The translations under genes and the position numbers were made by a program. The notes beneath the pieces are model-generated. The model did not search any database, had not been told where the DNA came from, and saw nothing but the letters and a program-made list of their open reading frames with translations. Positions 1 to 9,702 of a DNA stretch of 64,000 nucleotides are shown one piece after another. The stretch is from Bacteroidales bacterium (lineage in GTDB: Bacteria > Bacteroidota > Bacteroidia > Bacteroidales > VadinHA17). The number at the start of each line of letters is the position of its first letter. Positions within the stretch are counted from its first letter, which is position 1. Location of the stretch: the NCBI GenBank assembly GCA_016715075.1, contig JADKBK010000001.1, positions 1-64,000 of the forward strand. The letters are read 5' to 3'.

Positions 1-1
1 T

Positions 2-1588
2 GTTACATCTTCAATTGAAGGGTTGAAGTTATTCAATCCGGGCATCCCTGTTATTCCAATTGTCCTTTTGATCTTTGGGGTCATCTTTTTTATGCAGCAG
101 TTCGGGACAAATATTGTGGGAGCAGCTTTCGGACCTATGATGGTTATCTGGTTTCTGATGCTGGGTATTCTTGGCTTTTCTCAATTGATTCTTTTTCCTG
201 ACATATTAAGGGCATTAAATCCGGTTTTTGCAATTACTTTTCTTACACAGTATCCTGGCGGCTTCATCCTTCTTGGGGCTATTTTCCTTTGTACTACCGG
301 AGCCGAAGCTTTATACTCAGATCTTGGCCATTGCGGACGTGCAAATATCAGGATATCATGGATATTTGTCAAAACGACTCTCCTTCTGAATTACTTTGGA
401 CAGGGAGCATGGCTAATGCTGAACTATACCCCTGATTCCGGGGTCACTCCGTTTTTTGCCATAATGCCAAGGTGGTTTCTTCTTACCGGTATAATTATCT
501 CGACTGTGGCCTCAATAATAGCGAGCCAGGCTTTAATAAGCGGATCATACACCCTGATAAGTGAAGCAGTTTCTCTCAATTTCTGGCCAAAAATCAGAAT
601 ATTGAATCCGACATTTGTCAGAGGGCAGGTGTACCTTCCATTTGTTAACTGGTCGTTATGGGTAATGTGCAGCCTGGTGGTTGTTTTTTTCAAAGAATCC
701 AGCAATATGGAGGCGGCTTATGGATTGGCAATATCGATCACTATGATAATGACTACCATCCTGCTTGCACATTATTTGTACAAAAGCGGTGTTGACCGGA
801 GACTTGCAATAACCGTCCTCATAGTTTTTCTGACTATTGAAGGAAGCTTCCTTCTGGCCAATCTCGATAAATTCAAAAATGGCGGATGGTTTACACTCCT
901 CCTGGCATCCGTCTATTTCATTATTATGTTTGGATGGTATTTCGGAAGAAAAATCAAGAACAGGAGGATATCTTTTTCAAATATTGCAAATTTCACAGGA
1001 CTTTTTACTGACCTGCGACAGGATGAGACTGTTCCTAAATTTGCAACCAACCTGGTCTATCTGATCAAAGCTAACAGGCAGGATCAGGTTGAATCCAAAA
1101 TATTGTATTCCATTTTCAATAAATTCCCCAAAAGAGCTGACAGATACTGGTTACTTCATGTTGACAGGGTAGATGAGCCTAACAGGTTTGATTATAATGT
1201 TAATCACATAATCCCCGGCGTCCTTATCCGAATTGATTTTCATATCGGGTTCAAGGTGGATACAAAGATAAATCTCTATTTCAGGGAGGTCCTTGAGGAC
1301 CTCGTCAAATCAGGCGAGATTACAATCGAGAGCGGGTATGATTCAATGAAGAAATACGGATTACCCGGTGATTTTAAATATGTACTCATTGAAAGAATAC
1401 TGCTTAAAGATTTTAGATTGTCAAATACCGAAACTTTTATCATGACACTCCACCGGTTGATCGATCATTTAAGTATCCCCGAAGTAAAGGCTCTGGAACT
1501 TGATATCACCAACACTATGGTTGAACAGGTACCAATTATTGTTAATCATCCTGTGGAAAAGCGAATAAGTGCAATTAAAACTGAATAG
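2..1588 (+). CDS. kup: Kup-family potassium uptake protein, 5'-truncated by the window edge
   Basis: Potassium:proton symporter of the KUP/HAK/KT family in the inner membrane. The reading frame is open from base 2. The codons before the TTG at 23 read VTSSIEGL, matching the family's SAVEGL segment, so the true start lies upstream and about 529 residues of a usual 620-650 are present. The visible part has many hydrophobic segments, the family-like FGT..VG..FGPMM stretch near the start, and a long hydrophilic C-terminal domain (last ~190 residues) typical of Kup. It is followed by a 112-bp gap and then cstA on the same strand. Confidence 0.93.
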   Translation, partial: VTSSIEGLKLFNPGIPVIPIVLLIFGVIFFMQQFGTNIVGAAFGPMMVIWFLMLGILGFSQLILFPDILRALNPVFAITFLTQYPGGFILLGAIFLCTTGAEALYSDLGHCGRANIRISWIFVKTTLLLNYFGQGAWLMLNYTPDSGVTPFFAIMPRWFLLTGIIISTVASIIASQALISGSYTLISEAVSLNFWPKIRILNPTFVRGQVYLPFVNWSLWVMCSLVVVFFKESSNMEAAYGLAISITMIMTTILLAHYLYKSGVDRRLAITVLIVFLTIEGSFLLANLDKFKNGGWFTLLLASVYFIIMFGWYFGRKIKNRRISFSNIANFTGLFTDLRQDETVPKFATNLVYLIKANRQDQVESKILYSIFNKFPKRADRYWLLHVDRVDEPNRFDYNVNHIIPGVLIRIDFHIGFKVDTKINLYFREVLEDLVKSGEITIESGYDSMKKYGLPGDFKYVLIERILLKDFRLSNTETFIMTLHRLIDHLSIPEVKALELDITNTMVEQVPIIVNHPVEKRISAIKTE

Positions 1589-1700
1589 ACTTTTTTGACC
1601 ATTTTGGTGTCGTAAATTATTAATAAGATAATTCAGATTGACATGAACTCTATAATTCGTATTTTGTTCCTTTTAAAAATAATTTAAGGTCCTGCGACAT

Positions 1701-3524
1701 ATGAATGCAATGCCATTTGTAATCGGGACAGTTTTGTTTTTTGTCCTTGCTTACAGGTTCTATTTCAGTTTTGTTGCAGCCAGGGTTGCTGTAAGGAACG
1801 ATCTGGCTGTTACTCCGGCAAACAGGCTGTTTGACGGACAGAATTATTATCCGATGAATAAGTGGGTATTATTCGGACACCATTTTGCTGCAATAGCGGG
1901 TGCCGGTCCCCTTGTCGGTCCGGTTCTGGCAGCTCAGTTTGGCTTTATGCCCGGTTTTTTATGGATGCTTGTCGGAGCCGTTATGGCCGGATCTGTCCAT
2001 GATTTTGTAATACTGTCAGCATCTGTTCAGCATGACGGGAAGTCGCTTGCTTTTATAGCAAAAGAAGAGATTAACAAATTCAGCGGCGGGATTACCACTT
2101 TCGCGATCATTCTGATACTTATTGTAGCACTGGCAGGACTGGGGCTTGTTGTAATTAATGCACTTGCCGAGAGTTCCTGGGGTACCTTTACAATTGCTGC
2201 CACCATACCAATAGCTCTTATTATGGGTTTATGGATGTTCAGGATCCGTAAAGGCAAAACCTTTGAAGCAACGGTATTTGGCGTCATTATGCTTATCCTG
2301 GCAGTTATTGTCGGACGTTATATCCCTGGTTCACAATACGCTTCCTGGTTTTCATTCGACCACCGTACACTGACACTAATTCTTGCTGCATATGGGTTTT
2401 GTGCATCAGTGCTGCCTGTATGGCTTTTACTTTCTCCCCGCGATTACCTTAGTTCAATAATGAAGATTTCTGTTATTGCACTTCTGGCGATAGGGTTGAT
2501 CATTGTTGCTCCTGAAATAAAAATGCCTGCATTCACGGAGTTTATTCATGGCGGAGGGCCGATCATTCCAGGAAAACTTTTCCCCTACCTTTTTATTACA
2601 ATTGCATGCGGTGCTATTTCAGGATTTCATTCACTTGTGAGTTCAGGTACCACCCCAAAAATGATAATGAGTGAGTCGCATGTAAAAACTATTGCTGTTG
2701 GATCGATGCTTACCGAGGGGGCAGTCAGTATAATGGCTCTTATAGCTGCAACAAGCCTCCTGCCTCTCGATTATTTCATGATAAATGTTCCCGTAGAAAA
2801 GCTTCAGGCAATATTGCCGCAGCTGCATGCGATGGGATTTACCGAAACTAATCTTGACCAGCTCTCTGCCAGTGTCGGCGAGAAGATTGCAGGGCGTACA
2901 GGCGGAGCTGTTTCCCTTGGGGTCGGAATGGCATATATCTTCTCTTCCATTCCCGGGATGAAGCATCTGATGTCATACTGGTATCACTTTGCAATAATGT
3001 TCGAAGCTCTGTTCATTCTTACAACAATTGATGCAGGAACGCGTATCGGCAGATTTTTGCTGCAGGAGGCTCTGGGCAAGGTTTATAAACCATTTCAGAG
3101 AACAGACTGGCTGCCGGGAAACCTCATTGCAAGCCTTCTCTTTGTTTTTGCATGGGCATATTTCATCCTTACCGGTTCTGTTTCAACTATCTGGCCGATG
3201 TTCGGAACTGCAAATCAGCTGCTTGCAACAATTGCCCTGGCTATAGGAACATCCTTCATCATAAACAGGGGACGGGCCAGGTACGCCTGGGTAACAATAC
3301 TGCCAATGATTTTTGTCGGGGTGACTACAGTAACAGCCGCTTTCCTGAATATAAAAAATATCTATCTCCCCCAGGTTTTGGTGCCGTCGACCTTCATGCC
3401 AGGCCTGATAAATCTTATTCTTACCTGCTCAATTCTTTGCTGTGTTTTCATTATAATCTACAATGCACTTCCCAAATGGATAGCCGGATACAGAAGAGAC
3501 AGAAATTTAATTGTAAGGCCTTAG
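1701..3524 (+). CDS. cstA: Carbon starvation protein CstA family transporter
   Basis: Polytopic inner-membrane protein of the CstA family, known for peptide or pyruvate uptake during carbon limitation. It has 607 residues with continuous hydrophobic helices. The family signature stretches GHHFAAIAGAGPLVGPVLAAQ and GAVMAGSVHDF occur near residues 60-110, and SGTTPKM lies mid-protein. It is shorter than the ~700-residue E. coli CstA, as is common for shorter bacterial members. ATG at 1701 gives a sensible N-terminal transmembrane helix. Substrate cannot be told from sequence. It is followed by a GC-rich hairpin at 3541. Confidence 0.93.
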   Translation: MNAMPFVIGTVLFFVLAYRFYFSFVAARVAVRNDLAVTPANRLFDGQNYYPMNKWVLFGHHFAAIAGAGPLVGPVLAAQFGFMPGFLWMLVGAVMAGSVHDFVILSASVQHDGKSLAFIAKEEINKFSGGITTFAIILILIVALAGLGLVVINALAESSWGTFTIAATIPIALIMGLWMFRIRKGKTFEATVFGVIMLILAVIVGRYIPGSQYASWFSFDHRTLTLILAAYGFCASVLPVWLLLSPRDYLSSIMKISVIALLAIGLIIVAPEIKMPAFTEFIHGGGPIIPGKLFPYLFITIACGAISGFHSLVSSGTTPKMIMSESHVKTIAVGSMLTEGAVSIMALIAATSLLPLDYFMINVPVEKLQAILPQLHAMGFTETNLDQLSASVGEKIAGRTGGAVSLGVGMAYIFSSIPGMKHLMSYWYHFAIMFEALFILTTIDAGTRIGRFLLQEALGKVYKPFQRTDWLPGNLIASLLFVFAWAYFILTGSVSTIWPMFGTANQLLATIALAIGTSFIINRGRARYAWVTILPMIFVGVTTVTAAFLNIKNIYLPQVLVPSTFMPGLINLILTCSILCCVFIIIYNALPKWIAGYRRDRNLIVRP

Positions 3525-3540
3525 GCCTGTGATACCAAAA

Positions 3541-3559
3541 CGCCGGGCATCGCCCGGCG
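3541..3559. terminator. Short GC-rich hairpin between convergent genes
   Basis: A perfect 8-bp stem CGCCGGGC / GCCCGGCG with a 3-nt loop lies between cstA (plus) and the GH18 gene (minus). On the minus strand it is followed by TTTTGG, so it is best placed to terminate the GH3-GH18 transcript. It may act in both directions, but the plus-strand side has no T-run. Confidence 0.6.
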
Positions 3560-3603
3560 TGGTCATCAAAAAATGCTTTCAAGCCCTATACGGGCGACAA
3601 TTA

Positions 3604-4755
3604 TTATTTTAAGGGATGCACTTTTGGGTTTGAATCATCGGAATCATCCATATTGGCTACATATCCTTCAGGAGCATTACATGCCTGGAAGGGTTTTGAG
3701 GGATTGCCGAAGCCATCGCCATCTTCATCCTTAAAAAATGAAGTCACAGTACAATCACCGGCCTTGAGCGTCTGATCAAGCGCTTTCATGAGTGAAAGAT
3801 CTCCATAAGTGTCACAGGAAAGCTCCCAGATCATAACTCCTCCGAGAGATGATTTCTTTGCAAGCATAGCTTTTTGGGATATCATGGGAATACCGTTGTA
3901 GTACCTCATTCCAACTGAATCCCTGTAGGCATTTGCAATATCCGGTTTAATGATCTCAGAATAGTTGATGTACCTGGCCGGCGGGGTAAAATCAAATCCG
4001 TAAAACGGGAGACCTAAGGTAATATTGGCTGGCAGGATCTTTCTGTCGACTGTATAGTATTTAATTGCATCCTCGGCGAATGAGAACGGAGAGTGAGGTC
4101 CTATTACATTTGGCCTCCAGATGCCTGTTTTATCATAAACCATCACATTGACAAAGTCGTACGCTTCAAGAGCTTCATTTGTAACAACAGGATCAAGGTC
4201 AACAGCTCCGAGAGCGCATGACATTCCTTTGCCTTTAGCATGAAGCGCCTTTTTTAATTCGACGACAAAGGGGCCATAGGTAAACCCAATATATGGGAAA
4301 AGATTACCTTCAATATCCACGTCTACACCATCAAGGTTGTTTTCTTCCACATATTTCACAATTTTTTTAATGAAAGAGGATCTGTTTCCTGGCTGTAATG
4401 CTGCCTTCCAGAAGACAGTGTCGGGTCTTCCGCCTCCGCCAAGGGAGATGAAGACTTTGAGATTTGCAGCATGCCCTTTGTTGACTCCAATTGAGACATC
4501 GGCATTATCATCCATTACAAGATATCCTTCCTTGTCTGGATTTGCGAAAGCAAGGTTCAGATAAGTCAGTTTGTTCAGTTCAATGGAATCTAGTTTGTCA
4601 AAGCTTCCGCCGCTTATGTATCCTACAACCTTAAAGCTGGTATCGGGCTTGTAGATATCCGGACCATAATTTGTCTTGCAGGAAAAAAGCAGGATGAGCG
4701 CGAAAAAAGAAGAAAAGGACAGAAGGGAGGTTTTTTGTTTCATTGCAATGATCAT
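3604..4755 (-). CDS. GH18 glycoside hydrolase lipoprotein with C-terminal MopE-like metal-binding motif
   Basis: Predicted chitinase or endo-beta-N-acetylglucosaminidase-type enzyme. Signal peptide with lipobox LLFSC gives a lipidated Cys26 (an alternative start at Met5, base 4743, is equally plausible). The TIM barrel carries the complete GH18 catalytic motif DGVDVDIE at residues 142-149, with Glu149 the expected acid/base. The last ~40 residues (DEDGDGFGNP, then Cys, PEGYV, DDSDDSNP, VHP) match the acidic 'putative metal-binding' motif of MopE type, often appended to surface proteins. It lies 39 bp downstream of the GH3 gene on the same strand, probably as one transcript ending at the hairpin at 3541-3559. 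Confidence 0.88.
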   Translation of the reverse strand: MIIAMKQKTSLLSFSSFFALILLFSCKTNYGPDIYKPDTSFKVVGYISGGSFDKLDSIELNKLTYLNLAFANPDKEGYLVMDDNADVSIGVNKGHAANLKVFISLGGGGRPDTVFWKAALQPGNRSSFIKKIVKYVEENNLDGVDVDIEGNLFPYIGFTYGPFVVELKKALHAKGKGMSCALGAVDLDPVVTNEALEAYDFVNVMVYDKTGIWRPNVIGPHSPFSFAEDAIKYYTVDRKILPANITLGLPFYGFDFTPPARYINYSEIIKPDIANAYRDSVGMRYYNGIPMISQKAMLAKKSSLGGVMIWELSCDTYGDLSLMKALDQTLKAGDCTVTSFFKDEDGDGFGNPSKPFQACNAPEGYVANMDDSDDSNPKVHPLK

Positions 4756-4794
4756 TTTAGGTTAAGAGAAGATTTAAGATGAATTCAATCAAAG

Positions 4795-6978
4795 TTACTG
4801 GATTTTTATAATTGCTGATTCGATTATATTCCTTGAAGAGTTGCCCAGATGTAAAATAAAATCACCCGGTTCAACTGTCCATTTTTTTTGAGATTCATTC
4901 CAGAAGGCAAGATCTGATACTTTGATATCTGTCTTCACACTTTTCGATTCTCCCGGCTGCAGGAATACTTTTTCAAAACCTTTCAGCTCCTGTGAAGGGC
5001 GCAGCACAGAGCATACAGGATCGGAGGCATAGATCTGGGCAACCTCCGCACCATAAAGTTTACCGCTGTTTTTAATTGTATAGCTTATATGAATCACGTC
5101 ACCGGTGTTGTAAATCTTCTTATCTGTCTGCAATCCGGAGATCTCAAAACTAGTAAAGGATAATCCGAATCCGAACGGGTACTGGGGAACAATATTTTTC
5201 GTATCGAACCAGCGGTATCCTACTAAAATGTCCTCTTCATAATTTACTTTCAGATCTCTTCCAGGGAAATTGCCAAGTGCATGTGCGGGCGATTGCTCAA
5301 GACTTACCGGTATAGTGAATGGCAGTTTACCGGATGGGTTCACCTTCCCGCTGAGGACATCTGCAACAGCATTGCCTGCCTCCATTCCTCCGAACCATGA
5401 CCACAGGATTGCCGGAACTCTTTCAGAGAATCCTGCCATTTCGAGAGGTGAACCGGCAATAATTACCACTATCGTACGTGGATTTGCCTTCGCCACCTCC
5501 CTGATCAGTGTCTCCTGCCCATATGGCAATTTCATGTCTATCCTGTCAAAGGATTCAGTATCAAAATCATGGTTTAATCCGCAGAAGATAACGGCAATAT
5601 CCGATTTTTTTGCAGCCGATACCGCCTCATCGATAAGCTTCCAGTCGATCTTTTTTGTATCGTACTGCCCTATATTGCTTCCCTCTGCAAATTTGGACTG
5701 CTTCTCATAGCCCTGGGCGAAGTTTATTATGAGTGAGTTCCCATATTTTTTTGTCAGAGCGTCAAGAGGGGTTATTTCATAGAGTGACTTGATCTCTGAA
5801 CTCAGTCCGCCGCTGCAATGCTTGCGTGTGGCATTATCTCCGATAACAGCTATTGATTTAATGCTGGTAAAATCGACAGGTAAAACAGCATTTTTATTCC
5901 GGAGCAGTACTATTGCTTCTGCTGCTGACTTATAGGCTGCCTGCTGATGAGCGGGAGTATTCATTGAACCTTTTGCCCTGTTCTTTTCATCCAGCATTTT
6001 TATTTTCATCATTACCCTGAGAATATTTGCAACCTTTTCATCAATAATGCTCACAGGAACTTTACCTTCCTTTACTGCATTTATCAGTGGATTGGCAAAA
6101 TACCATTCATTGTAGTCCTTGATATCTGTGCCCATCTCCAGATCCAGTCCTGCCAGAGCAGCTTTTATTGTACTGTGAGCCGCGTTCCAATCGGTCATCA
6201 GGACTCCTTTAAAGCCAAGTTCTGTACGTAAGATCTCGCGGTCGAGATAATTGCTCTCGGAGCACCAGTCGCCACGGAACTTATTATATGCAGCCATCAC
6301 AGTAAGGGATCCACCCTCCTGAACAGCTGCCTTGAAACCGGGCAGATAAATTTCGTGCAGGGCCCTGTCGCTCATTGATACATCCACTGTGACCCTGTTC
6401 TCTTCCTGGTTATTGGCAATATAATGTTTTACGCTTGCAGCAACATCTTTCGACTGCAAAGCCTTTATGTAGGGTACTGTCAAAGATGAGATAAGAAATG
6501 GATCTTCGCTCATATATTCAAAATTACGGCCGCAGAGTGGTGAGCGTATAATATTAATACCTGGTCCCAGCAGGATATCCTTCTTCCTGTACCGGGCCTC
6601 TTCTCCCAGTACCATTCCACGTTCGGCAGAGAGCTGCGGGTTCCAGCTGGCAGCGAGAGCCGTGCCTGTTGGAAAACATGTAGAGGAGTCATTTGTCCAT
6701 CCTGCATACGCCCAGTTGTCGCGGTTAATTTCCGCACGGACTCCGTGCGGACCGTCTGAGAGGGCCAATTCAGGAATGCCCAGACGCTTAATTCCAGTTA
6801 CATAAAACTTGGAATTCGCATGCAAAAGACCGACTTTCTCCTGGAGAGTCATCTTTTTAATAAGTGACTGGATTGCTTTCTCCTGTGCTGCTTCTTCTTT
6901 TGTGCTGTTTTGGGCAGACATATTGATGTATGAAAGAAATGTGCAAAGAACAAATGTTGTAAGAATAATTTTCTTCAT
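4795..6978 (-). CDS. GH3 beta-glucosidase / beta-xylosidase-type glycoside hydrolase
   Basis: Secreted exo-acting beta-glycosidase of family GH3, 727 residues. It has an N-terminal signal peptide ending near SAQ. The (beta/alpha)8 domain contains LSDGPHGVR, the KHY motif in SVKHYIANNQE, and the nucleophile Asp in GVLMTDWNA. The alpha/beta sandwich domain includes SGKVNPSGKLPFTIP, and the C-terminal fibronectin type III-like domain includes PYPFGFGLSFT-type residues. All the domains of a full GH3 are present. The gene heads a minus-strand pair with the GH18 lipoprotein, which suggests trimming of oligosaccharides released at the cell surface. Confidence 0.93.
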   Translation of the reverse strand: MKKIILTTFVLCTFLSYINMSAQNSTKEEAAQEKAIQSLIKKMTLQEKVGLLHANSKFYVTGIKRLGIPELALSDGPHGVRAEINRDNWAYAGWTNDSSTCFPTGTALAASWNPQLSAERGMVLGEEARYRKKDILLGPGINIIRSPLCGRNFEYMSEDPFLISSLTVPYIKALQSKDVAASVKHYIANNQEENRVTVDVSMSDRALHEIYLPGFKAAVQEGGSLTVMAAYNKFRGDWCSESNYLDREILRTELGFKGVLMTDWNAAHSTIKAALAGLDLEMGTDIKDYNEWYFANPLINAVKEGKVPVSIIDEKVANILRVMMKIKMLDEKNRAKGSMNTPAHQQAAYKSAAEAIVLLRNKNAVLPVDFTSIKSIAVIGDNATRKHCSGGLSSEIKSLYEITPLDALTKKYGNSLIINFAQGYEKQSKFAEGSNIGQYDTKKIDWKLIDEAVSAAKKSDIAVIFCGLNHDFDTESFDRIDMKLPYGQETLIREVAKANPRTIVVIIAGSPLEMAGFSERVPAILWSWFGGMEAGNAVADVLSGKVNPSGKLPFTIPVSLEQSPAHALGNFPGRDLKVNYEEDILVGYRWFDTKNIVPQYPFGFGLSFTSFEISGLQTDKKIYNTGDVIHISYTIKNSGKLYGAEVAQIYASDPVCSVLRPSQELKGFEKVFLQPGESKSVKTDIKVSDLAFWNESQKKWTVEPGDFILHLGNSSRNIIESAIIKIQ

Positions 6979-7169
6979 CGTATCTTAATTATTTTGATTT
7001 TTTATATAACGGTTTAAAAGACTTTGCATTATCCACCAGCAATGATATGAGTGATTTTGGGCTCAATATATCAAATAATCAAATAGTGAGCAATTAATTT
7101 CACCCTGAACAATCATATACTCCTCATAAAAATTAGATAGTTTTGTATTCGTATATTTTGATCTAAGTT

Positions 7170-8444
7170 ATGATAAATGTTCCTAAGGTAGATAAGAAAC
7201 GTATAGTAATTGTAGGTTGTGGTTTTGCCGGACTGACTCTGGGAAGGAAACTTAAAAATTCGGGCTTTCAGGTAGTGATAATTGACAAGCATAATTACCA
7301 TCAGTTTCCACCTTTGTTTTACCAGGTAGCATCAGCAGGCCTTGAGGCAACTTCAGTACTCTTTCCGCTGAGAAAGATTTTTCAGAAATATGATGACTTT
7401 CATATCAGGAAAAGTGAAGTAAAAGGGGTGGATACAATAAATAATCAACTATTGACCAGTGCAGGGGTTGTAGATTACGACTACCTTGTTCTTGCACATG
7501 GCGCCACAAATTCATTTTTCGGATCGGTACAGATGCAGCAGCATTCAAAAGCTATGAAGACAATTGCAGAAGTGATTGATCTTAGAAATAATCTGCTGAT
7601 GAATTTCGAAAATGCACTTGTGGCTGAGGATGAATCTCAGCGTGAAATGCTTCTGAATATTGTAATAATAGGAGGCGGCCCGTCAGGGGTAGAGATCGCC
7701 GGTGCCCTTGCTGAGATGAACAAATATGTTCTTCCAAAAGATTATCCTGAGCTGAAAAAGATAAGGGCAAAGATTTTTCTTATTGAAGCTGCAGACAGGT
7801 TACTTAATATGATGTCTCAAAAATCTTCGGATAAAGCGAAAGAGTTTCTCGAAAAAACAGGAGTTAAGGTATTGACATTGACAAAAGCTACCGGGTGTGA
7901 TGAACATACTGTTTTTATAGAACCGGGAGAAAGCATCAGGACTGGGATGATTATCTGGACTGCAGGTATTAAAGGCAATGTAATTAAAGGGCTGCACTCA
8001 GACTCATATGCCAGAAATGGCAGATTAATTGTAGACATGTACAATAAATTAAAAGGTTATGAGAACATCTTTGCTCTCGGGGATATTGCATTTATGGCAG
8101 TGGATAAATTTCCTAAAGGTCATCCACAGGTAGCACAGGTTGCAATTCAGCAGGCTGTAACATTATCAAAAAACTTTGAAAGGATGTTGCACAATAAGCC
8201 GCTTAAGGAGTTCATGTATAAAGATCTTGGTACTATGGCTACAATTGGTAAGAATCTTGCAGTTGTAGAACTTCCGTTCTTTAATTTCCAGGGGATCTTT
8301 GGCTGGTTTGTATGGATGTTCGTTCACCTTATGAGCATTGTCGGTGTTAAAAATAAACTTGTTATTTTTATTAACTGGGCCTGGAAATATTTTACATATG
8401 ACCAATCGACAAGATTGATTCTAAGGACAAAGGGAAAATCCTGA
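7170..8444 (+). CDS. ndh: Type II NADH:quinone oxidoreductase (NDH-2)
   Basis: Membrane-associated single-subunit NADH dehydrogenase that passes electrons to the quinone pool without pumping protons. It is 424 residues, the usual size. An N-terminal FAD Rossmann motif reads IVGCGFAGLTLG, a second nucleotide-binding motif reads IIGGGPSGVEIAG near residue 170, and the FALGDIA motif that closes the FAD site is present near residue 300. A hydrophobic and amphipathic C-terminal region (FGWFVWMFVHLMSIVG) fits membrane attachment. It is transcribed divergently from the GH3 gene across a 191-bp AT-rich gap. Confidence 0.92.
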   Translation: MINVPKVDKKRIVIVGCGFAGLTLGRKLKNSGFQVVIIDKHNYHQFPPLFYQVASAGLEATSVLFPLRKIFQKYDDFHIRKSEVKGVDTINNQLLTSAGVVDYDYLVLAHGATNSFFGSVQMQQHSKAMKTIAEVIDLRNNLLMNFENALVAEDESQREMLLNIVIIGGGPSGVEIAGALAEMNKYVLPKDYPELKKIRAKIFLIEAADRLLNMMSQKSSDKAKEFLEKTGVKVLTLTKATGCDEHTVFIEPGESIRTGMIIWTAGIKGNVIKGLHSDSYARNGRLIVDMYNKLKGYENIFALGDIAFMAVDKFPKGHPQVAQVAIQQAVTLSKNFERMLHNKPLKEFMYKDLGTMATIGKNLAVVELPFFNFQGIFGWFVWMFVHLMSIVGVKNKLVIFINWAWKYFTYDQSTRLILRTKGKS

Positions 8445-8463
8445 ACTGAGTTCCCTTTTCTTT
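8431..8463 (+). terminator. Possible intrinsic terminator after NDH-2
   Basis: AGGGAA (8431-8436) pairs with TTCCCT (8451-8456) around a 14-nt loop and is followed by TTTCTTT. The stem overlaps the last codons of the NDH-2 gene. It is short, so the call is tentative. Confidence 0.35.
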
Positions 8464-8538
8464 GTTCAGAATCATTTAAAAAGATTAATATTGCCAGTAT
8501 CCAATAAGGATTAATTTGTAATAATTCATTTAGGAAAT

Positions 8539-9154
8539 ATGATGGATGTTTTTCATTCACTGTTCGATTGGTACATGTCCAATCTTAACTATTTCACAGT
8601 AGCTCTGCTTATGGCGATAGAGAGCACTTTTCTTCCATTGCCTTCGGAGGTGGTGGTACCATTTGCAGCCTATAAGGCAGGCCAGGGTGAACTTAATGTC
8701 TTCCTGGTGGTTCTGTTCGGTACAGTAGGCGCTTTGTGTGGTTCACTGATCAACTATACCCTGGCCTATTACCTCGGGCGGCCAATAGTTTACAGGCTCG
8801 CTGATTCAAGACTGGGCAAGGTTTTCTTATTATCAAAAGAAAAGGTTGTTCATGCAGTGGAGTTTTTTATAAGGAATGGCAAAACATCAACATTTATCGG
8901 AAGGCTTGTCCCGGGTGTTCGTCACCTCATTTCAATACCTGCAGGTCTTGCAAGGATGAATCTGCGTGATTTTATGCTTTACACTTTTGCAGGTGCCGGA
9001 ATCTGGAATATTATTCTTGCTATTATCGGTTTTTATCCTTTATGAGATAAGGGATCAGATATTCCCTTATGTCGGGCATATCCTCCTGGTACTCGGTATT
9101 TTGTTTACAGTATACCTGGTTATAAAAGCCAGAAAAAACAGTAAGAGATCCTGA
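8539..9154 (+). CDS. DedA-family membrane protein, frameshifted near its C-terminus
   Basis: DedA/SNARE-associated (VTT domain) inner-membrane protein, a family linked to lipid scrambling and membrane homeostasis. Residues 1-165 include the hallmark ESTFLPLPSEVV near the N-terminus and FIGRLVPGVRHLISIPAG in the re-entrant region. The frame stops at 9045 after IIGFYPL. The following bases in the next frame read FILYEIRDQIFPYVG and a final transmembrane helix to 9154. Removing one T from the T5 run at 9030-9034 restores a continuous ~204-residue protein. It converges with the thioesterase gene, the two stops being only 3 bp apart. Confidence 0.85.
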
Positions 9155-9157
9155 ATA

Positions 9158-9631
9158 TCAATATTTATGGGCAGCTTGATTTTCTCTCAACTTCTTCGCT
9201 GTTTCAAATAAATTTTTTTCCTCATCCGAGACTGGTTCAACAACAAGGTAATGTGGAGCCGGCTTAGTTTCTTCGTTAACATGGATGAAAGTGACAAACC
9301 CGTCAACCAATGGTTTCTCATCACCTCTCTTTTCAACATGTATATATACAGTAAGACTGGTCCTGCCTGTATAGACAAGAGCAGATGAGAATTTCAGGAC
9401 ATCACCTGATCTGGCAGGTTTGGTGAAGTACATTCCATGCACATTGAGACACACAACGCTCTGCGGATTAAGTAATGATGTTGCAGCTATGAAGCCTGAT
9501 TCAACAAACCATTCAGCAGTCCTTCCTGCAAAGAGAGTGCCGTGATGGTTGAGGTCCTCGCTCTTAACGAGTCTTGTAGTTACAAGTGTTTCAGGTCTTA
9601 TGACTTTGATAGCCATATCAGTTTTTTTCAA
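9158..9631 (-). CDS. Acyl-CoA thioesterase (hotdog fold)
   Basis: Single hotdog-domain protein of 157 residues, of the acyl-CoA hydrolase (YciA/BACH-like) type that releases free CoA from acyl-CoA in the cytoplasm. The family segment LNHHGTLFAGRTAEWF lies near residues 27-42, followed by the central helix and the strands ending in VDGFVTFIHV. A second in-frame Met (MAIKVIRPETL) is an alternative start. It is transcribed alone, between DedA (convergent) and the pirin gene (co-directional, 71 bp upstream). Confidence 0.85.
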   Translation of the reverse strand: MKKTDMAIKVIRPETLVTTRLVKSEDLNHHGTLFAGRTAEWFVESGFIAATSLLNPQSVVCLNVHGMYFTKPARSGDVLKFSSALVYTGRTSLTVYIHVEKRGDEKPLVDGFVTFIHVNEETKPAPHYLVVEPVSDEEKNLFETAKKLRENQAAHKY

Positions 9632-9702
9632 ATGTACTGATAATGGACGGCAGAAAAAGATGACTTGTGTCAGTTGTTTGTTACTTTCCGGAAATACTGA
9701 TA

